From Thiothrix sp. (lineage in GTDB: Bacteria; Pseudomonadota; Gammaproteobacteria; Thiotrichales; Thiotrichaceae), in NCBI GenBank assembly GCA_020442915.1, contig JAGRJD010000068.1:1-58342 (forward strand): a stretch of 58,342 nt of DNA. Reading direction: 5' to 3'. The notes beneath the pieces were generated by a model. The model did no database searches, had not been told where the DNA came from, and saw only the letters and a program-made list of their open reading frames with translations. Shown here piece after piece: positions 14,861 to 23,588 of the stretch. Position 1 is the stretch's first letter; every line of letters starts with the position of its first letter. Position numbers and translations under genes: made by a program.

Positions 14861-16995
14861 GGATTGCCCCCCTCCATGCCGGTGATGACCGCCATGCCCG
14901 CAGCCAGGTCGCCACCGGTGATTTCGGTATGACGCCCGTCACTGAGACCGGTTTCAACCCGGACGCGGCGCGGGGTACCGTTTTCCAGCACCCAGACCCG
15001 ACCCGGTTGCTGCTCGCCGGCGGCAGCACGGGTGCGGCCTTCCGTCCCATTGCTGTTACGGTTGCGGTTGCGGCTCCCACCCATGCGTGGCGGGCGTGGC
15101 ATGAGTCTGGACAGCAGCCCGCCGGACTGTTCCGGAGGCTGGGCACCGGGACCGGCCCCGGCAGGGGCATTCCCGCCACCGGGTGCGGCACCATCGGCCC
15201 TGGGCGGGGTGAAGCGCAGGGCGGCATTCGGTACCAGCAGCACGTTCTCACGCTGATCGGTAGTGATGGTGGCCGTGGCCGTCATACCGGGGCGCAGGCT
15301 CAGGTCCTGGTTCACAACCTCCAGCAGGGTCTGATAAGTCACCACATTGTCGGTCAGGGTCGAGCCCAGAGCCACACGGGTGATGGTGGCCGGATACGCA
15401 CGCCCCGGCCAGGCATCCACAGTGAAACTGGCCTGCAGTCCGTCATGTACCCGCCCGACATCGGCTTCATCCACGTTCACCTCCAGCTCCATGTGCGACA
15501 GGTCTTCCGCCAGTGTGAACAGGGTGGGAGCCGACAGCGAGGCGGCCACGGTCTGGCCCGGCTCCACGGCCCGGCTCAGCACCACGCCATCAATCGGGGA
15601 TTCGATGATGGCCTTGCCCAGATTGCTTTCCGCCGAGCGCAGGCCGGCTTCGGCTTCCATGACGCTGGCCCTGGCGGACTCCAGGGTGGCCTGGGCCGTG
15701 ATTTCCTCGGCCTTGGCAGATTCCAGGTTCGCGGTAGCAGAGTCCACGCCCTTGCGGGTGGCCACGGCATTGGCTTTGGAAGCTGCAGCACTGCTCTTGG
15801 CTGTTTCCAGAGCGATGCGTGCAGCTTCGACATCGGTTTTGGCTCCCACGAGTTTGGACTTGCCGGTACCGACATTGGCCCTGGCCGAATCCACGGCAGC
15901 ACGGGCCGAGGTTACGCTGGCTTTGGCGGATTCCAGGCTGGCCCTGGCGGCATCGGCTCCGGCACGGGCCGAATCCACATTGGCCTTGGCGGCATCAATG
16001 CCCATGCGTCCGGAACTGCCGCTGGTACGGGCGTTCTGCACATTGGCTTCGGCTGCCGATTCGGCGGCCACCGCCCGTTTCCAGCTGGCCACGGCACTGT
16101 CCAGCTCCTGCCGGGCCGGGAGTTTGCCCCCGGAGGCTTTCTGCAGCTCCTGCAGGCGATTAAGCTGGGTGCGGGTTTCCAGGGTGGAGGCTTTGGCCTG
16201 CTCATATTGGGCCATGGCCTGCTGCAGACTGGCATTGCTCTGCTGCGGACTGAGCTGGGCCTGTTTGAGGGCCGCATCGGCCTGATGGAAGGCGGCATAG
16301 GCTTTCTGCAGGTTGGCTTCAGCCTGTTTCTGCCCGGCCAGCGCCTGCTGGTAGCCGGCATTGGCCTGCTGCAGACCGGCGTTACCCTGACCGGCGCTGT
16401 TGCTGGCCTGCTGTACGCCCTCGTTGCGCTGGCGGATGTCAAGTTCGGCCTGACGCACATTGTTGAGGGCCTGGCTGGCACTGGCGTTGGCCTGCTGCAC
16501 ATTGGCTCCGGCCTGTTCCAGGCTGGCCTGCGCCTGACGGGTTTTGGCCCCGGCCTGCACGATCTGGGCTTCGGCCTGGGTCACACGCGCCTTGGCACTG
16601 ATCAGGGTGGCACGGGCCTTGGTGATGGTATCCTGCAGCTGGTCGGTATTCAGGCTGGCCAGCTTCTGTCCTTTTCTGATCTCCTCATTGGCCTCGACCA
16701 GCACTTCCTGCACCGTGCCGGACAGTTCGGTGCCGATGTCGACTTCGTTGCGTGGCTTGAGGTTGCCGGTGGCGGTGATGGTGAGGTTGAGATTGCCTGT
16801 TCCCACGGTTTCCGTGCTGTATGCGGGAGTGGTGGCCAGTTGCTGCTGCTGGCTGTAGTACCAGTAGCCGCCCCCGGCAGCCGCACCGGCAATCAGTAAG
16901 ACCAGCAGCCAGCCCCAGCGGCGTTTTCCGGACCCGGACCCGGTGTTCAGCACCAGATCCATGTTGATGTCGGTGTTTACCTTCGGATTGGTCAT
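14857..16995 (-). CDS. MacA-like periplasmic adaptor with greatly extended coiled-coil hairpin
   Basis: A 712-residue membrane-fusion protein; MacA proteins are usually about 370-400. A single membrane anchor lies at about 27-47, the first lipoyl half-motif at about 65-112, then a helical hairpin from about 122 to 462. After it come the second lipoyl half (IIESPIDGVVLSRAVEPGQT) and beta-barrel domains ending near 590. The C-terminal part contains a Pro/Gly/Arg-rich insert and a short final beta segment. The outgoing arm is Gln/Ala-rich (units like VQQANASASQA), and the returning arm is Ala/Ser/Arg-rich (units like ARANVDSARA). The tip lies near 285-300 (GGKLPARQELD), like known hairpin tips. 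I start at ATG 16995, after AAGGGA and directly before the cytoplasmic tail. It should bridge the MacB-like permease and the outer-membrane factor. Confidence 0.9.
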   Translation of the reverse strand: MTNPKVNTDINMDLVLNTGSGSGKRRWGWLLVLLIAGAAAGGGYWYYSQQQQLATTPAYSTETVGTGNLNLTITATGNLKPRNEVDIGTELSGTVQEVLVEANEEIRKGQKLASLNTDQLQDTITKARATLISAKARVTQAEAQIVQAGAKTRQAQASLEQAGANVQQANASASQALNNVRQAELDIRQRNEGVQQASNSAGQGNAGLQQANAGYQQALAGQKQAEANLQKAYAAFHQADAALKQAQLSPQQSNASLQQAMAQYEQAKASTLETRTQLNRLQELQKASGGKLPARQELDSAVASWKRAVAAESAAEANVQNARTSGSSGRMGIDAAKANVDSARAGADAARASLESAKASVTSARAAVDSARANVGTGKSKLVGAKTDVEAARIALETAKSSAAASKANAVATRKGVDSATANLESAKAEEITAQATLESARASVMEAEAGLRSAESNLGKAIIESPIDGVVLSRAVEPGQTVAASLSAPTLFTLAEDLSHMELEVNVDEADVGRVHDGLQASFTVDAWPGRAYPATITRVALGSTLTDNVVTYQTLLEVVNQDLSLRPGMTATATITTDQRENVLLVPNAALRFTPPRADGAAPGGGNAPAGAGPGAQPPEQSGGLLSRLMPRPPRMGGSRNRNRNSNGTEGRTRAAAGEQQPGRVWVLENGTPRRVRVETGLSDGRHTEITGGDLAAGMAVITGMEGGNP

Positions 16996-17024
16996 GTCGT
17001 TTCCCTTTGTGCTTGTTGTTGTTG

Positions 17025-18404
17025 CTACCATGCACCACCCACGGCCCGGTACAGGCTGATCATGGCCAGGCTTTCATCCGCCCGGGCCGCCAGCAGGCTT
17101 TCCTGCGCACTGGTGACGCTGCGCTGGGCTTCCAGTACGCTCTGGTAGTTGTCACGCCCGGCCTGATAGTTGAGCTGGGTCAGGCGTTCGGTGCTCTGGG
17201 CCAGTTGCAGGTTTTCCAGCAGCAGCGGGCGCTGACGCCGCAAGGACTCCAGGCTGGCGAAGTTTCCGGCCACATCCTGTACCGCCTGCAGCAGGGCTTT
17301 CTGGTAAGCGGCCAGGGCCTGCTGGTAGCTGGCATCACGGATCAGCACCTGCTGTTTGAGCTGGCCACCGTCAAACAGTGGGGCACTGATGGACGCCAGC
17401 AGTGAACGGGCCAGACTGCTGGTGTCGATGAGATCACTCAGTCTGGCACTGCTCAGGCTCAGGGCACCGCCAAGCCGGAAGGATGGATACTGGTTGGCCT
17501 TGGCTTCCTGCACACGCAGGGCCGCCGCCTGAAGCCGGTAGCCGGCAGCACGCAGGTCCGGACGTTGGCGCAGGGCTTCAGCCGGCACCCGGTCCGCCAG
17601 CGTCCGGCGCGGTGCCGGAATGCCGCTGCTGCGCTTGAGACGTGGCTCCAGGGCGGCCACCGGCTGGACCGTGAGGGTGGCCAGGGCCTGCTGGTACTGG
17701 GTGATGCCTGCTTCCAGGGCTGGAACCTGGGCCTGAATCTGGTTCACCGACAGGCGGGCCTGTTCGACATCCAGCTGGCTCACCAGACCGGCCTGATAGC
17801 GCAGTTCCACCAGTTGCCGGCTTTGCTGGCGCGATTTGAGATTCTGGTGTGCATTAGCCAGCCGGGCCTGACTCAGGCGCAGGTTGACGTAATTGCGTGC
17901 CACTTCGGCAGCCATCGAGGCTTTGGCGTCTTCCAGCCCGGCTTCGGCATTGTTGACATCCAGGGCAGCGGAGCGGGCGGCCAGCCGGTTGGCACCGAAC
18001 AGATCCAGCTCCCAGCTGGCATCCATGCCGGCGCTGAAGCTGTTGCTGCCGCTGCTGCGCCGGGCTGAACCACTGCCCGAGAGGCTCGGCAGCAGGCCGG
18101 CATCGGCAATTGCGCCCTGGGCCCGGGCCGATTGCAGGCTGGCCTGGGCGCTGCTGATGTCCGGGTGAGCCTTGAGGGCCTGATCAATCAGGCCGGTCAG
18201 GGTGGCATCACCGAATTGCTGCCACCAGCTGGCCTGTACCGGCTGGCGTCGGGTTTCGGGGCTGATGCGCGGGTTCTGCAGGGCTTTACTGTCCTGCGGG
18301 ACGGCAGGCTGCGGACTGTCGGGGACGGAAAGACCGCTGCAGGCGCTGAGCATGAGGCTGATGCCGATGGCTGGCAGAAGTTGCCGGGTTGGTGCGGTGT
18401 GCAT
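17025..18404 (-). CDS. Outer-membrane efflux lipoprotein (NodT/OprM-type)
   Basis: A 459-residue TolC-superfamily channel. The start at ATG 18404 gives a lipoprotein signal peptide with lipobox LMLSAC, so the mature protein would be acylated at that Cys. An AGGA site precedes it; a longer reading frame upstream has no such support. WWQQFGDATLTGLIDQAL is the usual N-terminal motif of the NodT family. The two repeated OEP domains follow with alternating helices and AxxxYxxL-like segments, ending in SLAMISLYRAVGGAW. It forms the outer-membrane exit duct for the adaptor and ATPase/permease encoded downstream, giving a complete tripartite exporter in one operon. Confidence 0.93.
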   Translation of the reverse strand: MHTAPTRQLLPAIGISLMLSACSGLSVPDSPQPAVPQDSKALQNPRISPETRRQPVQASWWQQFGDATLTGLIDQALKAHPDISSAQASLQSARAQGAIADAGLLPSLSGSGSARRSSGSNSFSAGMDASWELDLFGANRLAARSAALDVNNAEAGLEDAKASMAAEVARNYVNLRLSQARLANAHQNLKSRQQSRQLVELRYQAGLVSQLDVEQARLSVNQIQAQVPALEAGITQYQQALATLTVQPVAALEPRLKRSSGIPAPRRTLADRVPAEALRQRPDLRAAGYRLQAAALRVQEAKANQYPSFRLGGALSLSSARLSDLIDTSSLARSLLASISAPLFDGGQLKQQVLIRDASYQQALAAYQKALLQAVQDVAGNFASLESLRRQRPLLLENLQLAQSTERLTQLNYQAGRDNYQSVLEAQRSVTSAQESLLAARADESLAMISLYRAVGGAW

Positions 18405-18600
18405 GTGCCGTCCTGATGGTTGTTGATCTTTGTTGACCGGAGTATCGCGCGTGAGTGTGCAAACAAAATGTAAGCAGGTGATAAAGAATGAGAAATGGTG
18501 CTGGCCAGATCGGGGGACGACGGACCGGGCACCTTCAGCCTCGGCAGGTTCAGGAGGGGAATGTTTGAGCAGGTGGTGGGAAGGCCTTATGCCCGGAAAA

Positions 18601-18622
18601 CCTGCTCTCCGGAGAGAGCAGG
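18601..18622 (-). terminator. Terminator of the AGCS symporter gene
   Basis: On the minus strand a 9-bp stem CCTGCTCTC/GAGAGCAGG with a four-base loop is followed directly by TTTT, 38 bp after the symporter stop codon. On the plus strand a TTTT also follows at a few bases distance, so it may work both ways. Confidence 0.8.
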
Positions 18623-18659
18623 CCTGTTTTGCGGTTTTCAAACCGTGTCGGTAGGCACC

Positions 18660-20183
18660 TCAGCGTTTTTCGCGTTGTGCCAGCCGCTGCTCCCAGAATT
18701 CGGCATTTTCGATGCCGAGGGCTTGCGGATCAAAGGTGAAGTTTTTCACCCCGGCTTTTTTCTGGGCTTCATAATCACGCAGGCATTTCATGGTCGGTTT
18801 GCCCAGGAAGAACAGTGCAATGATGCCGATGATGTTGAGCCAGGCCATCAGGCCGACACCGACATCGCCGATGTTCCAGATATAGCCGGAACTGTTGATC
18901 GCGCCATAAGCCACGGCAGCCATGAGCACCACTTTGATGACGAACAGGGCCGGGGCCTCAAAGCCGATTTTTTCGGCCAGATAGGCCACATTGGTTTCAG
19001 CGATGTAGTAATAGGCCAGCAGGGTGGTGAAGGCGAAGAAGAACACCGCCAGACCCACGAAGATTTCACCGCTGGGACCAAATACCGAGGTCAGGGCAGC
19101 CTGAGTGAAGGCCGGTGAATTGATATTGACGGCGGCATCCAGATTCTGGACCAGGAACTGGCCATCCGGCAGGGTGCCCTGGATGTTGTACTGACCGGTC
19201 ATCAGGATCATGAAGGCCGTGGCACTGCACACGAACAGGGTGTCGACATAGACCGAGAATGCCTGTACCAGCCCCTGCTGGGTCGGGTGCTCGACTTCGG
19301 CAGCGGCAGCGGCATGCGGGCCGGTGCCCTGACCGGCTTCATTGGAATAGACCCCGCGCTTGACCCCCCAGCCGATGGCTGCACCCAGACCGGCCTGGGC
19401 CGTGAAGGCATCACTCACAATCAGGCCGAAGACTTCGGGGATACGGTCGTAATTGATGAAGATGATGATCAGTGCCAGGATGATGTAACCCAGCGCCATG
19501 AAGGGTACCACCAGCTGGGTGACGTTGGCGATACGCTTGATGCCGCCGAAGATGATGAAGCCCAGCAGAATCAGGATGCCCGCCAGCGTGACCAGGGTGT
19601 AGGCACCGATGTCACCAAAGACATTGGTGGAGACCATGGCACCTTCACCAATAATGTTGGTGACGGCCTTGACCACACCATTGGCCTGTACGCCGGGCAG
19701 GAACAGCCCGCAGGACACGATGGACGCCAGCGCGAAGAGGATGCCATAAAGCTTCCAGCCCAGCTTCCGGCCTCTGGCGCGCTCGAAGTAGTAGGCCGGG
19801 CCGCCGCGATACTGACCGTTGATCGGGTCGACGTGCTTGTAGATCTGCCCGAGGGTGGATTCGACATAGGCGGTTGAGGCACCCAGAAAGGCGACCGCCC
19901 ACATCCAGAACACGGCACCGGGACCACCAAAGCCGATGGCAGCGGCGACGCCGGCAATATTGCCCATGCCCACACGTCCGGACAGCGATACCGCCAGCGC
20001 CTGGAAGGACGAGATGCCCTGTTCGTTACTCCGGTTGGTGAACAGCAGACGCCACATTTCAAAGAAATGCCGTACCTGTGCAAAGCGGGTATTGATGGAG
20101 AAAAACAGTCCGGCACCGAGGCACAGATAGATCAGGGCCGGGCTCCAGATAATGCCATTCAAATAACTGATAATGTCTTCCAT
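18660..20183 (-). CDS. Sodium:alanine/glycine symporter (AGCS family)
   Basis: A 507-residue inner-membrane transporter importing small neutral amino acids with Na+. It is hydrophobic with about ten or eleven membrane segments. The family patterns SLSGRVGMGNIAGVAAAIGF, FLGASTAYVESTLGQIY and GWGVKRGVYSNEAGQGTGPH are all present. The length matches AgcS proteins. A separate unit: it has its own terminator and sits downstream of a gene remnant and a hairpin. Alanine versus glycine preference cannot be read from the sequence. Confidence 0.94.
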   Translation of the reverse strand: MEDIISYLNGIIWSPALIYLCLGAGLFFSINTRFAQVRHFFEMWRLLFTNRSNEQGISSFQALAVSLSGRVGMGNIAGVAAAIGFGGPGAVFWMWAVAFLGASTAYVESTLGQIYKHVDPINGQYRGGPAYYFERARGRKLGWKLYGILFALASIVSCGLFLPGVQANGVVKAVTNIIGEGAMVSTNVFGDIGAYTLVTLAGILILLGFIIFGGIKRIANVTQLVVPFMALGYIILALIIIFINYDRIPEVFGLIVSDAFTAQAGLGAAIGWGVKRGVYSNEAGQGTGPHAAAAAEVEHPTQQGLVQAFSVYVDTLFVCSATAFMILMTGQYNIQGTLPDGQFLVQNLDAAVNINSPAFTQAALTSVFGPSGEIFVGLAVFFFAFTTLLAYYYIAETNVAYLAEKIGFEAPALFVIKVVLMAAVAYGAINSSGYIWNIGDVGVGLMAWLNIIGIIALFFLGKPTMKCLRDYEAQKKAGVKNFTFDPQALGIENAEFWEQRLAQREKR

Positions 20184-20223
20184 GGCTTTCCTTTTTTGAC
20201 GGGGTTTAAACGAGTTGTATGGA

Positions 20224-20247
20224 AGTCAGGCAGTCTGTGGCCTGACT
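20224..20247 (-). terminator. Hairpin between the gene remnant and the symporter
   Basis: AGTCAGGC (20224-20231) pairs with GCCTGACT (20240-20247), an 8-bp stem. On the minus strand it lies just after the remnant's stop (20278) and before the symporter start. No U-run follows, so it could be a weak terminator of the lost gene or an operator. Confidence 0.4.
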
Positions 20248-20277
20248 GACTGAATATACCACGAAATTCCCATACTT

Positions 20278-20454
20278 CTATTGTGCTGTCTTATCCAGTT
20301 TCAGAACCCCCCATGTTGCCGCCCGATAATCCGCCACCTGCGTGATGGCGGTGATCATCGCCACCGAACCCAGGCCGGCCGCGAACAGGTGCCGTGCCCG
20401 TTCCTGATCAATGCCGTCATAACCCATTTCCATGGCGATGATTCGGGGGCGAAC
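20278..20454 (-). pseudogene. Gene remnant, C-terminal fragment resembling ThiE/TenI
   Basis: Immediately after the GntR stop codon (20455-20457) the same minus-strand frame stays open for 58 codons to TAG at 20278. The encoded peptide includes GIDQERARHLFAAGLGSVAM followed by ITAITQVADYRAAT. This resembles the last strand and helix of thiamine-phosphate synthase/TenI proteins, where the pattern is GI..E.A..L.AAG..SVAVI.AI..A.D. Everything N-terminal to this is missing. The first ATG (20433) has no good ribosome site. I read it as the tail of a gene whose front was lost when the neighbouring islet arrived. The family match is by eye and tentative. Confidence 0.45.
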
Positions 20455-21192
20455 CTATTGGTCGCCACGATCATCATAAGTGTGCAGGTATTTTTCATGT
20501 ACCGTCTGCAGGTATTCAGCCGCCTCCTGGGCGGCGGCAACTGCATCCCGATTACGAACATGTTCAATTATCCGAAGGCGGGAGGAAATGACGAAATCAT
20601 TCGGCATGGCACCAATGGCAAAAACGATTTCCTGGGTTGCCGAAACCAAGGCATCTGTCAGGACTACGAGAACCGGATTGCGTGTCGCGTGTGCAAGAAT
20701 GGTGTGGAATTTCAGGTTCAGGCTTGCTCGAAGTGGGTAGTTCCCGGCCAGTGCAGCCTCTTTCATCTGATTGAAGTTGGTTTCAAGCGCTTCGATATCT
20801 GCTTCCGTGCGCCGCTCACACGCCAGTTTGGCAACTGCCACCGTGACGACAATACGGGCCTCAGTGAGGTTGGCACCACTGATGACCCCTAAATGAAAAA
20901 GGTCGCTCAGCCCTGTCTTCAGGACGCTGGCGGTTCCGTTACGCACGAAGGCACCACCGGCAATGCCCGGCTTCAATTCAAGAACGCCGGAATGCTCCAT
21001 CGCACGCAAGGCTTCCCTGATTGTGTTCCGGCTGACGCCCATCATGTTTGCCAGATCCCGTTCGGGGGGAAGCCTGTCTCCCATACGCAGCTCTCCAGAG
21101 GCTATCCGGTTACGGATCTGCTCGACAACACTCTCAAAGCTGCGTTGTGCAGACAGCTTTCCGAATGAGATATTGCTTTTTGGTCGGGCCAT
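20455..21192 (-). CDS. GntR-family transcriptional regulator, FadR/FCD subfamily
   Basis: A 245-residue regulator. Residues about 18-80 form the winged helix-turn-helix, with GDRLPPERDLANMMGVSRNT and IREALRAMEHSGVLEL. The C-terminal all-helical FCD domain carries the metal-binding Asp/His pattern, for example LNLKFHTILAHATRNPVL. FCD regulators usually bind an organic acid or acyl compound and repress its catabolic operon. I choose ATG 21192, just ahead of the conserved region; an in-frame ATG at 21216 is possible. It is divergent from the CoA-linked catabolic genes and faces a matching operator at 21396. Its ligand is probably the cassette's substrate or CoA ester. Confidence 0.92.
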   Translation of the reverse strand: MARPKSNISFGKLSAQRSFESVVEQIRNRIASGELRMGDRLPPERDLANMMGVSRNTIREALRAMEHSGVLELKPGIAGGAFVRNGTASVLKTGLSDLFHLGVISGANLTEARIVVTVAVAKLACERRTEADIEALETNFNQMKEAALAGNYPLRASLNLKFHTILAHATRNPVLVVLTDALVSATQEIVFAIGAMPNDFVISSRLRIIEHVRNRDAVAAAQEAAEYLQTVHEKYLHTYDDRGDQ

Positions 21193-21395
21193 GATGTCAA
21201 GGTACCTTTTGTTCATCGGCCATAGTCTCACAGCCCACCTCATCTGGGCAAGTCGATACCCACTACCAACGATCATATGTAAGTTGAAGCCAAGAGTGAA
21301 CATCATGTGCTGTAACAGTATTTTTGCTATGGATCATCCATTAAAATTTATTTAATTTTTTGTTTTTTTAAGGAAATTTTATTTTTAATTATTTT

Positions 21396-21406
21396 TGGTC
21401 CAACCA
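21396..21406. promoter_or_regulatory. FadR-subfamily operator TGGTCCAACCA
   Basis: The 11-mer fits the TNGTNNNACNA consensus known for FadR-subfamily GntR regulators. It is part of the slightly longer dyad TTGGTCCAACCAA. It lies in the AT-rich divergent gap between the GntR gene and the first crotonase, four bases before a TTGACA hexamer, so the regulator bound there would block transcription to the right. Confidence 0.7.
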
Positions 21407-21409
21407 ATA

Positions 21410-21438
21410 TTGACAAAAGAAAGTGCCCTAAGTTAACC
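21410..21438 (+). promoter_or_regulatory. Candidate promoter of the catabolic islet operon
   Basis: A perfect -35 hexamer TTGACA at 21410-21415 is followed after 17 bp by TTAACC (21433-21438), a weak -10. It is the only good -35 in the 309-bp divergent region and lies next to the predicted operator. The rest of 21193-21501 is strongly AT-rich with no gene. Confidence 0.45.
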
Positions 21439-21501
21439 TTTATGAACTTGACCAGACAGCAGTTGATCGGGACTGCATGGCAAGGTAAAGGAGGAATCAC
21501 A

Positions 21502-22365
21502 ATGGACCTGCATGTCACCCAGTTCGAGACAGGTGATGATGGCGTTGCGATCGTTCGGTTCAACCGACCTGGACGTGGCAACTCCTGGACCAACCGCATG
21601 AATGCCGAATATCGCTGGATCATGGACAGGCTCGACAATGACCCGGATGTCCGCGTCATTGTCGTCACTGGTGCTGGCCGTCAATTCTGTGTCGGTGCCG
21701 ATTTCAAGGCTCTCCAGTTTTACGAGGAGGGCGACAAGGATTATCAGGTGACCGTCTCAAGTGTGGAGATGGCAAAACCTGGTTACGGTGTTCGCGAAGA
21801 CTTTGATCATGATCTGGTTTGGCATTGGGGTATGCACAAACCCGTGATTGCAGCAATCAACGGTGCCTGTGCCGGCATTGCAGTGGCAATCGCTGCATTC
21901 GCCGATTTTCGCTTCGCGGTAACGGGGGCCAAAATCACCCCTTCCACGGCACGTCTTGGGCTTCCCGCAGAGTATGCCCTTGCCTGGGTTCTACCCCGTA
22001 TTCTCGGTGTAGCCAATGCCGCTCAGATCATGCTGACGGGCCGCATCATTCTGTCGGAAGAAGCACAAAAACTCGGTTTTGTCAGCGAGGTTTTTCCAGA
22101 AGACGGTTTTATGGACAGTGTTCTTGCCTTTGCTCGGGACATGGCTGCGGTGACATCGCCAGTAGCCGTTGGTGTCATGAAGCGCCAGCTTTATGTCGAG
22201 CTTCTGAGTGGCGATGTCGGTGGTGCCATTGAACGCTCCAAAGAGCTGATCAATGGAATGATGAAACTTCCCGATTTCAAAGAGGGGACAACCGCCATGG
22301 CCAGAAAGCGTCCTCCGCAGTTTGCACCACTGAATATCACACAAGTGGATGGCCTGATCCGATGA
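21502..22365 (+). CDS. Crotonase-superfamily protein lacking both hydratase glutamates
   Basis: A 287-residue enoyl-CoA hydratase/isomerase-fold protein. GAGRQFCVGADFKAL is the usual oxyanion-loop region and AAINGACAGIAVAIAAFADF the second. Aligned by eye with rat hydratase, Glu144 corresponds to Ala129 and Glu164 to Thr149, so standard hydration chemistry is unlikely. Instead GLPAEYALAWVLPRILG carries a Glu seen in some actinobacterial EchA relatives. It may act as isomerase, C-C lyase or hydrolase on a CoA thioester. The start is ATG 21502, behind AAAGGAGGAATCACA; a frame further upstream has no site. First gene of the islet operon, overlapping the CoA-transferase by 4 bp. Confidence 0.88.
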   Translation: MDLHVTQFETGDDGVAIVRFNRPGRGNSWTNRMNAEYRWIMDRLDNDPDVRVIVVTGAGRQFCVGADFKALQFYEEGDKDYQVTVSSVEMAKPGYGVREDFDHDLVWHWGMHKPVIAAINGACAGIAVAIAAFADFRFAVTGAKITPSTARLGLPAEYALAWVLPRILGVANAAQIMLTGRIILSEEAQKLGFVSEVFPEDGFMDSVLAFARDMAAVTSPVAVGVMKRQLYVELLSGDVGGAIERSKELINGMMKLPDFKEGTTAMARKRPPQFAPLNITQVDGLIR

Positions 22366-23588
22366 GCGCCAGAGCCAGGACCGGTAATGCGGCAAAAAAT
22401 ATCCTGGATGGTATCCGGATCGTTGATTTCACACACATGGTTGCTGGGCCGCTTAGCACAATGATCCTGGCGGACATGGGAGCAGATGTCATCAAGGTGG
22501 AGCCACCCGATGGTGAAACCAGTCGCCATCTGGGAGATGTTGTGTTTGGCGACCAGACAGATTATTTCCTGTCCCTGAACCGCAACAAGCGCAGCATTGT
22601 GCTGGATCTGAAATCCGAAGAGGGCTTGCAGGCTGCGAAGGCTTTGATTGCCACGTCCGATATCGTGGTAGAGAACTTTCGGGCTGGTAAGGCTGAAAAA
22701 ATGGGGTTGGGTTATAAAGCCATGGCATCCCAGAATCCAGCGCTCATCTACTGTTCTGTCAACGGCTTTGGCAGCAAAAGCCGTTTCAGGGATAAACCAG
22801 CGCTGGACCCCATCATTCAAGCACTTTCGGGCTTGATGAATTTGACCGGGACACCGGAAACCGGGCCTCTGAAAACCGGATTTCTGATCGGGGATTTTGT
22901 CCCGCCCCTGTTTGCCACCATCGGCCTGCTTGCTGCACTTTACGAACGGCAGATTTCCGGCAAAGGACAGTTTCTTGATGTGGCCATGCTGGATTCGCTG
23001 GTCTTTACGATGATACCCCGTGAAACCAGGTTTCTGGCCAATGGCATACCCCCCCGGCTTGTCGGCAACGGGCACAATCAATTGGCACCTGCAAACACCT
23101 ATTACACGTCTGATGCCCGGCAGATAGTAGTCTTTTGTCACACCCCGAAATATTGGCACATGCTGGCCCGGATGCTGGACCGTGAAGACCTGATGGAGGA
23201 TGTCCGGTTCGTGAGCAATGCCGCACGGGTGGCCAACAAGGCAGTGCTCGACGAAATACTTGAAGCCGAGTTTCTCCGGAAACCGCTGTCCCACTGGCTG
23301 GGATTGATCGACCGTGATGGTGTCACGGCAGGGCCGGTTCGCACACTTGAGGAGGTATTTGGAGACGAGGAGGTACAGCAGAACATGTTGGCCAGTGTTT
23401 CACGGAGCGGTGTTGGTCATGCGAAGGTGCTCCGGACACCGATAGGTTTCGGGCGTACACCGCTCCAGATTCATTCTGCCCCCCCGATGCTTGGTGAGCA
23501 CACCGAAGAGATCCTGATGGAGCTCAAGGCAAGGCGGTTATTACCACATGATGAGCGAAGTCGATCCAAGGAGGATGACGATGAGTGA
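22362..23588 (+). CDS. Class III (CaiB/BaiF) CoA-transferase
   Basis: A 408-residue family III CoA-transferase. RIVDFTHMVAGPLSTMILAD is the typical N-terminus and GADVIKVEPP the CoA-adenine-binding turn. RSIVLDLKSEEG and PALDPIIQALSG are also typical, the latter including the catalytic Asp149 that forms the aspartyl-CoA anhydride. It would move CoA between two carboxylates, for example from a product CoA ester to the incoming substrate, saving ATP. It overlaps the crotonase genes on both sides (4 and 8 bp), so the three are tightly coupled. Substrates unknown. A role like CaiB in carnitine metabolism is analogous, not implied. Confidence 0.93.
   Translation: MSARARTGNAAKNILDGIRIVDFTHMVAGPLSTMILADMGADVIKVEPPDGETSRHLGDVVFGDQTDYFLSLNRNKRSIVLDLKSEEGLQAAKALIATSDIVVENFRAGKAEKMGLGYKAMASQNPALIYCSVNGFGSKSRFRDKPALDPIIQALSGLMNLTGTPETGPLKTGFLIGDFVPPLFATIGLLAALYERQISGKGQFLDVAMLDSLVFTMIPRETRFLANGIPPRLVGNGHNQLAPANTYYTSDARQIVVFCHTPKYWHMLARMLDREDLMEDVRFVSNAARVANKAVLDEILEAEFLRKPLSHWLGLIDRDGVTAGPVRTLEEVFGDEEVQQNMLASVSRSGVGHAKVLRTPIGFGRTPLQIHSAPPMLGEHTEEILMELKARRLLPHDERSRSKEDDDE

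Noticed and set aside
14929..16899. Open frame of 656 codons on the plus strand opposite the adaptor gene
   Set aside because: It is the antisense of the Ala/Gln repeats (GCC/CAG codons rarely give stops in reverse). It has repetitive Gly/Leu/Phe content, no family match and no ribosome site.
20281..20892. 203-codon plus-strand frame opposite the GntR gene
   Set aside because: The minus strand encodes a clear winged helix plus FCD domain; the plus frame is a shadow.
23548..23580. Upstream starts for the second crotonase
   Set aside because: AAGGAGG lies at 23568-23574, so only ATG 23581 has proper spacing.
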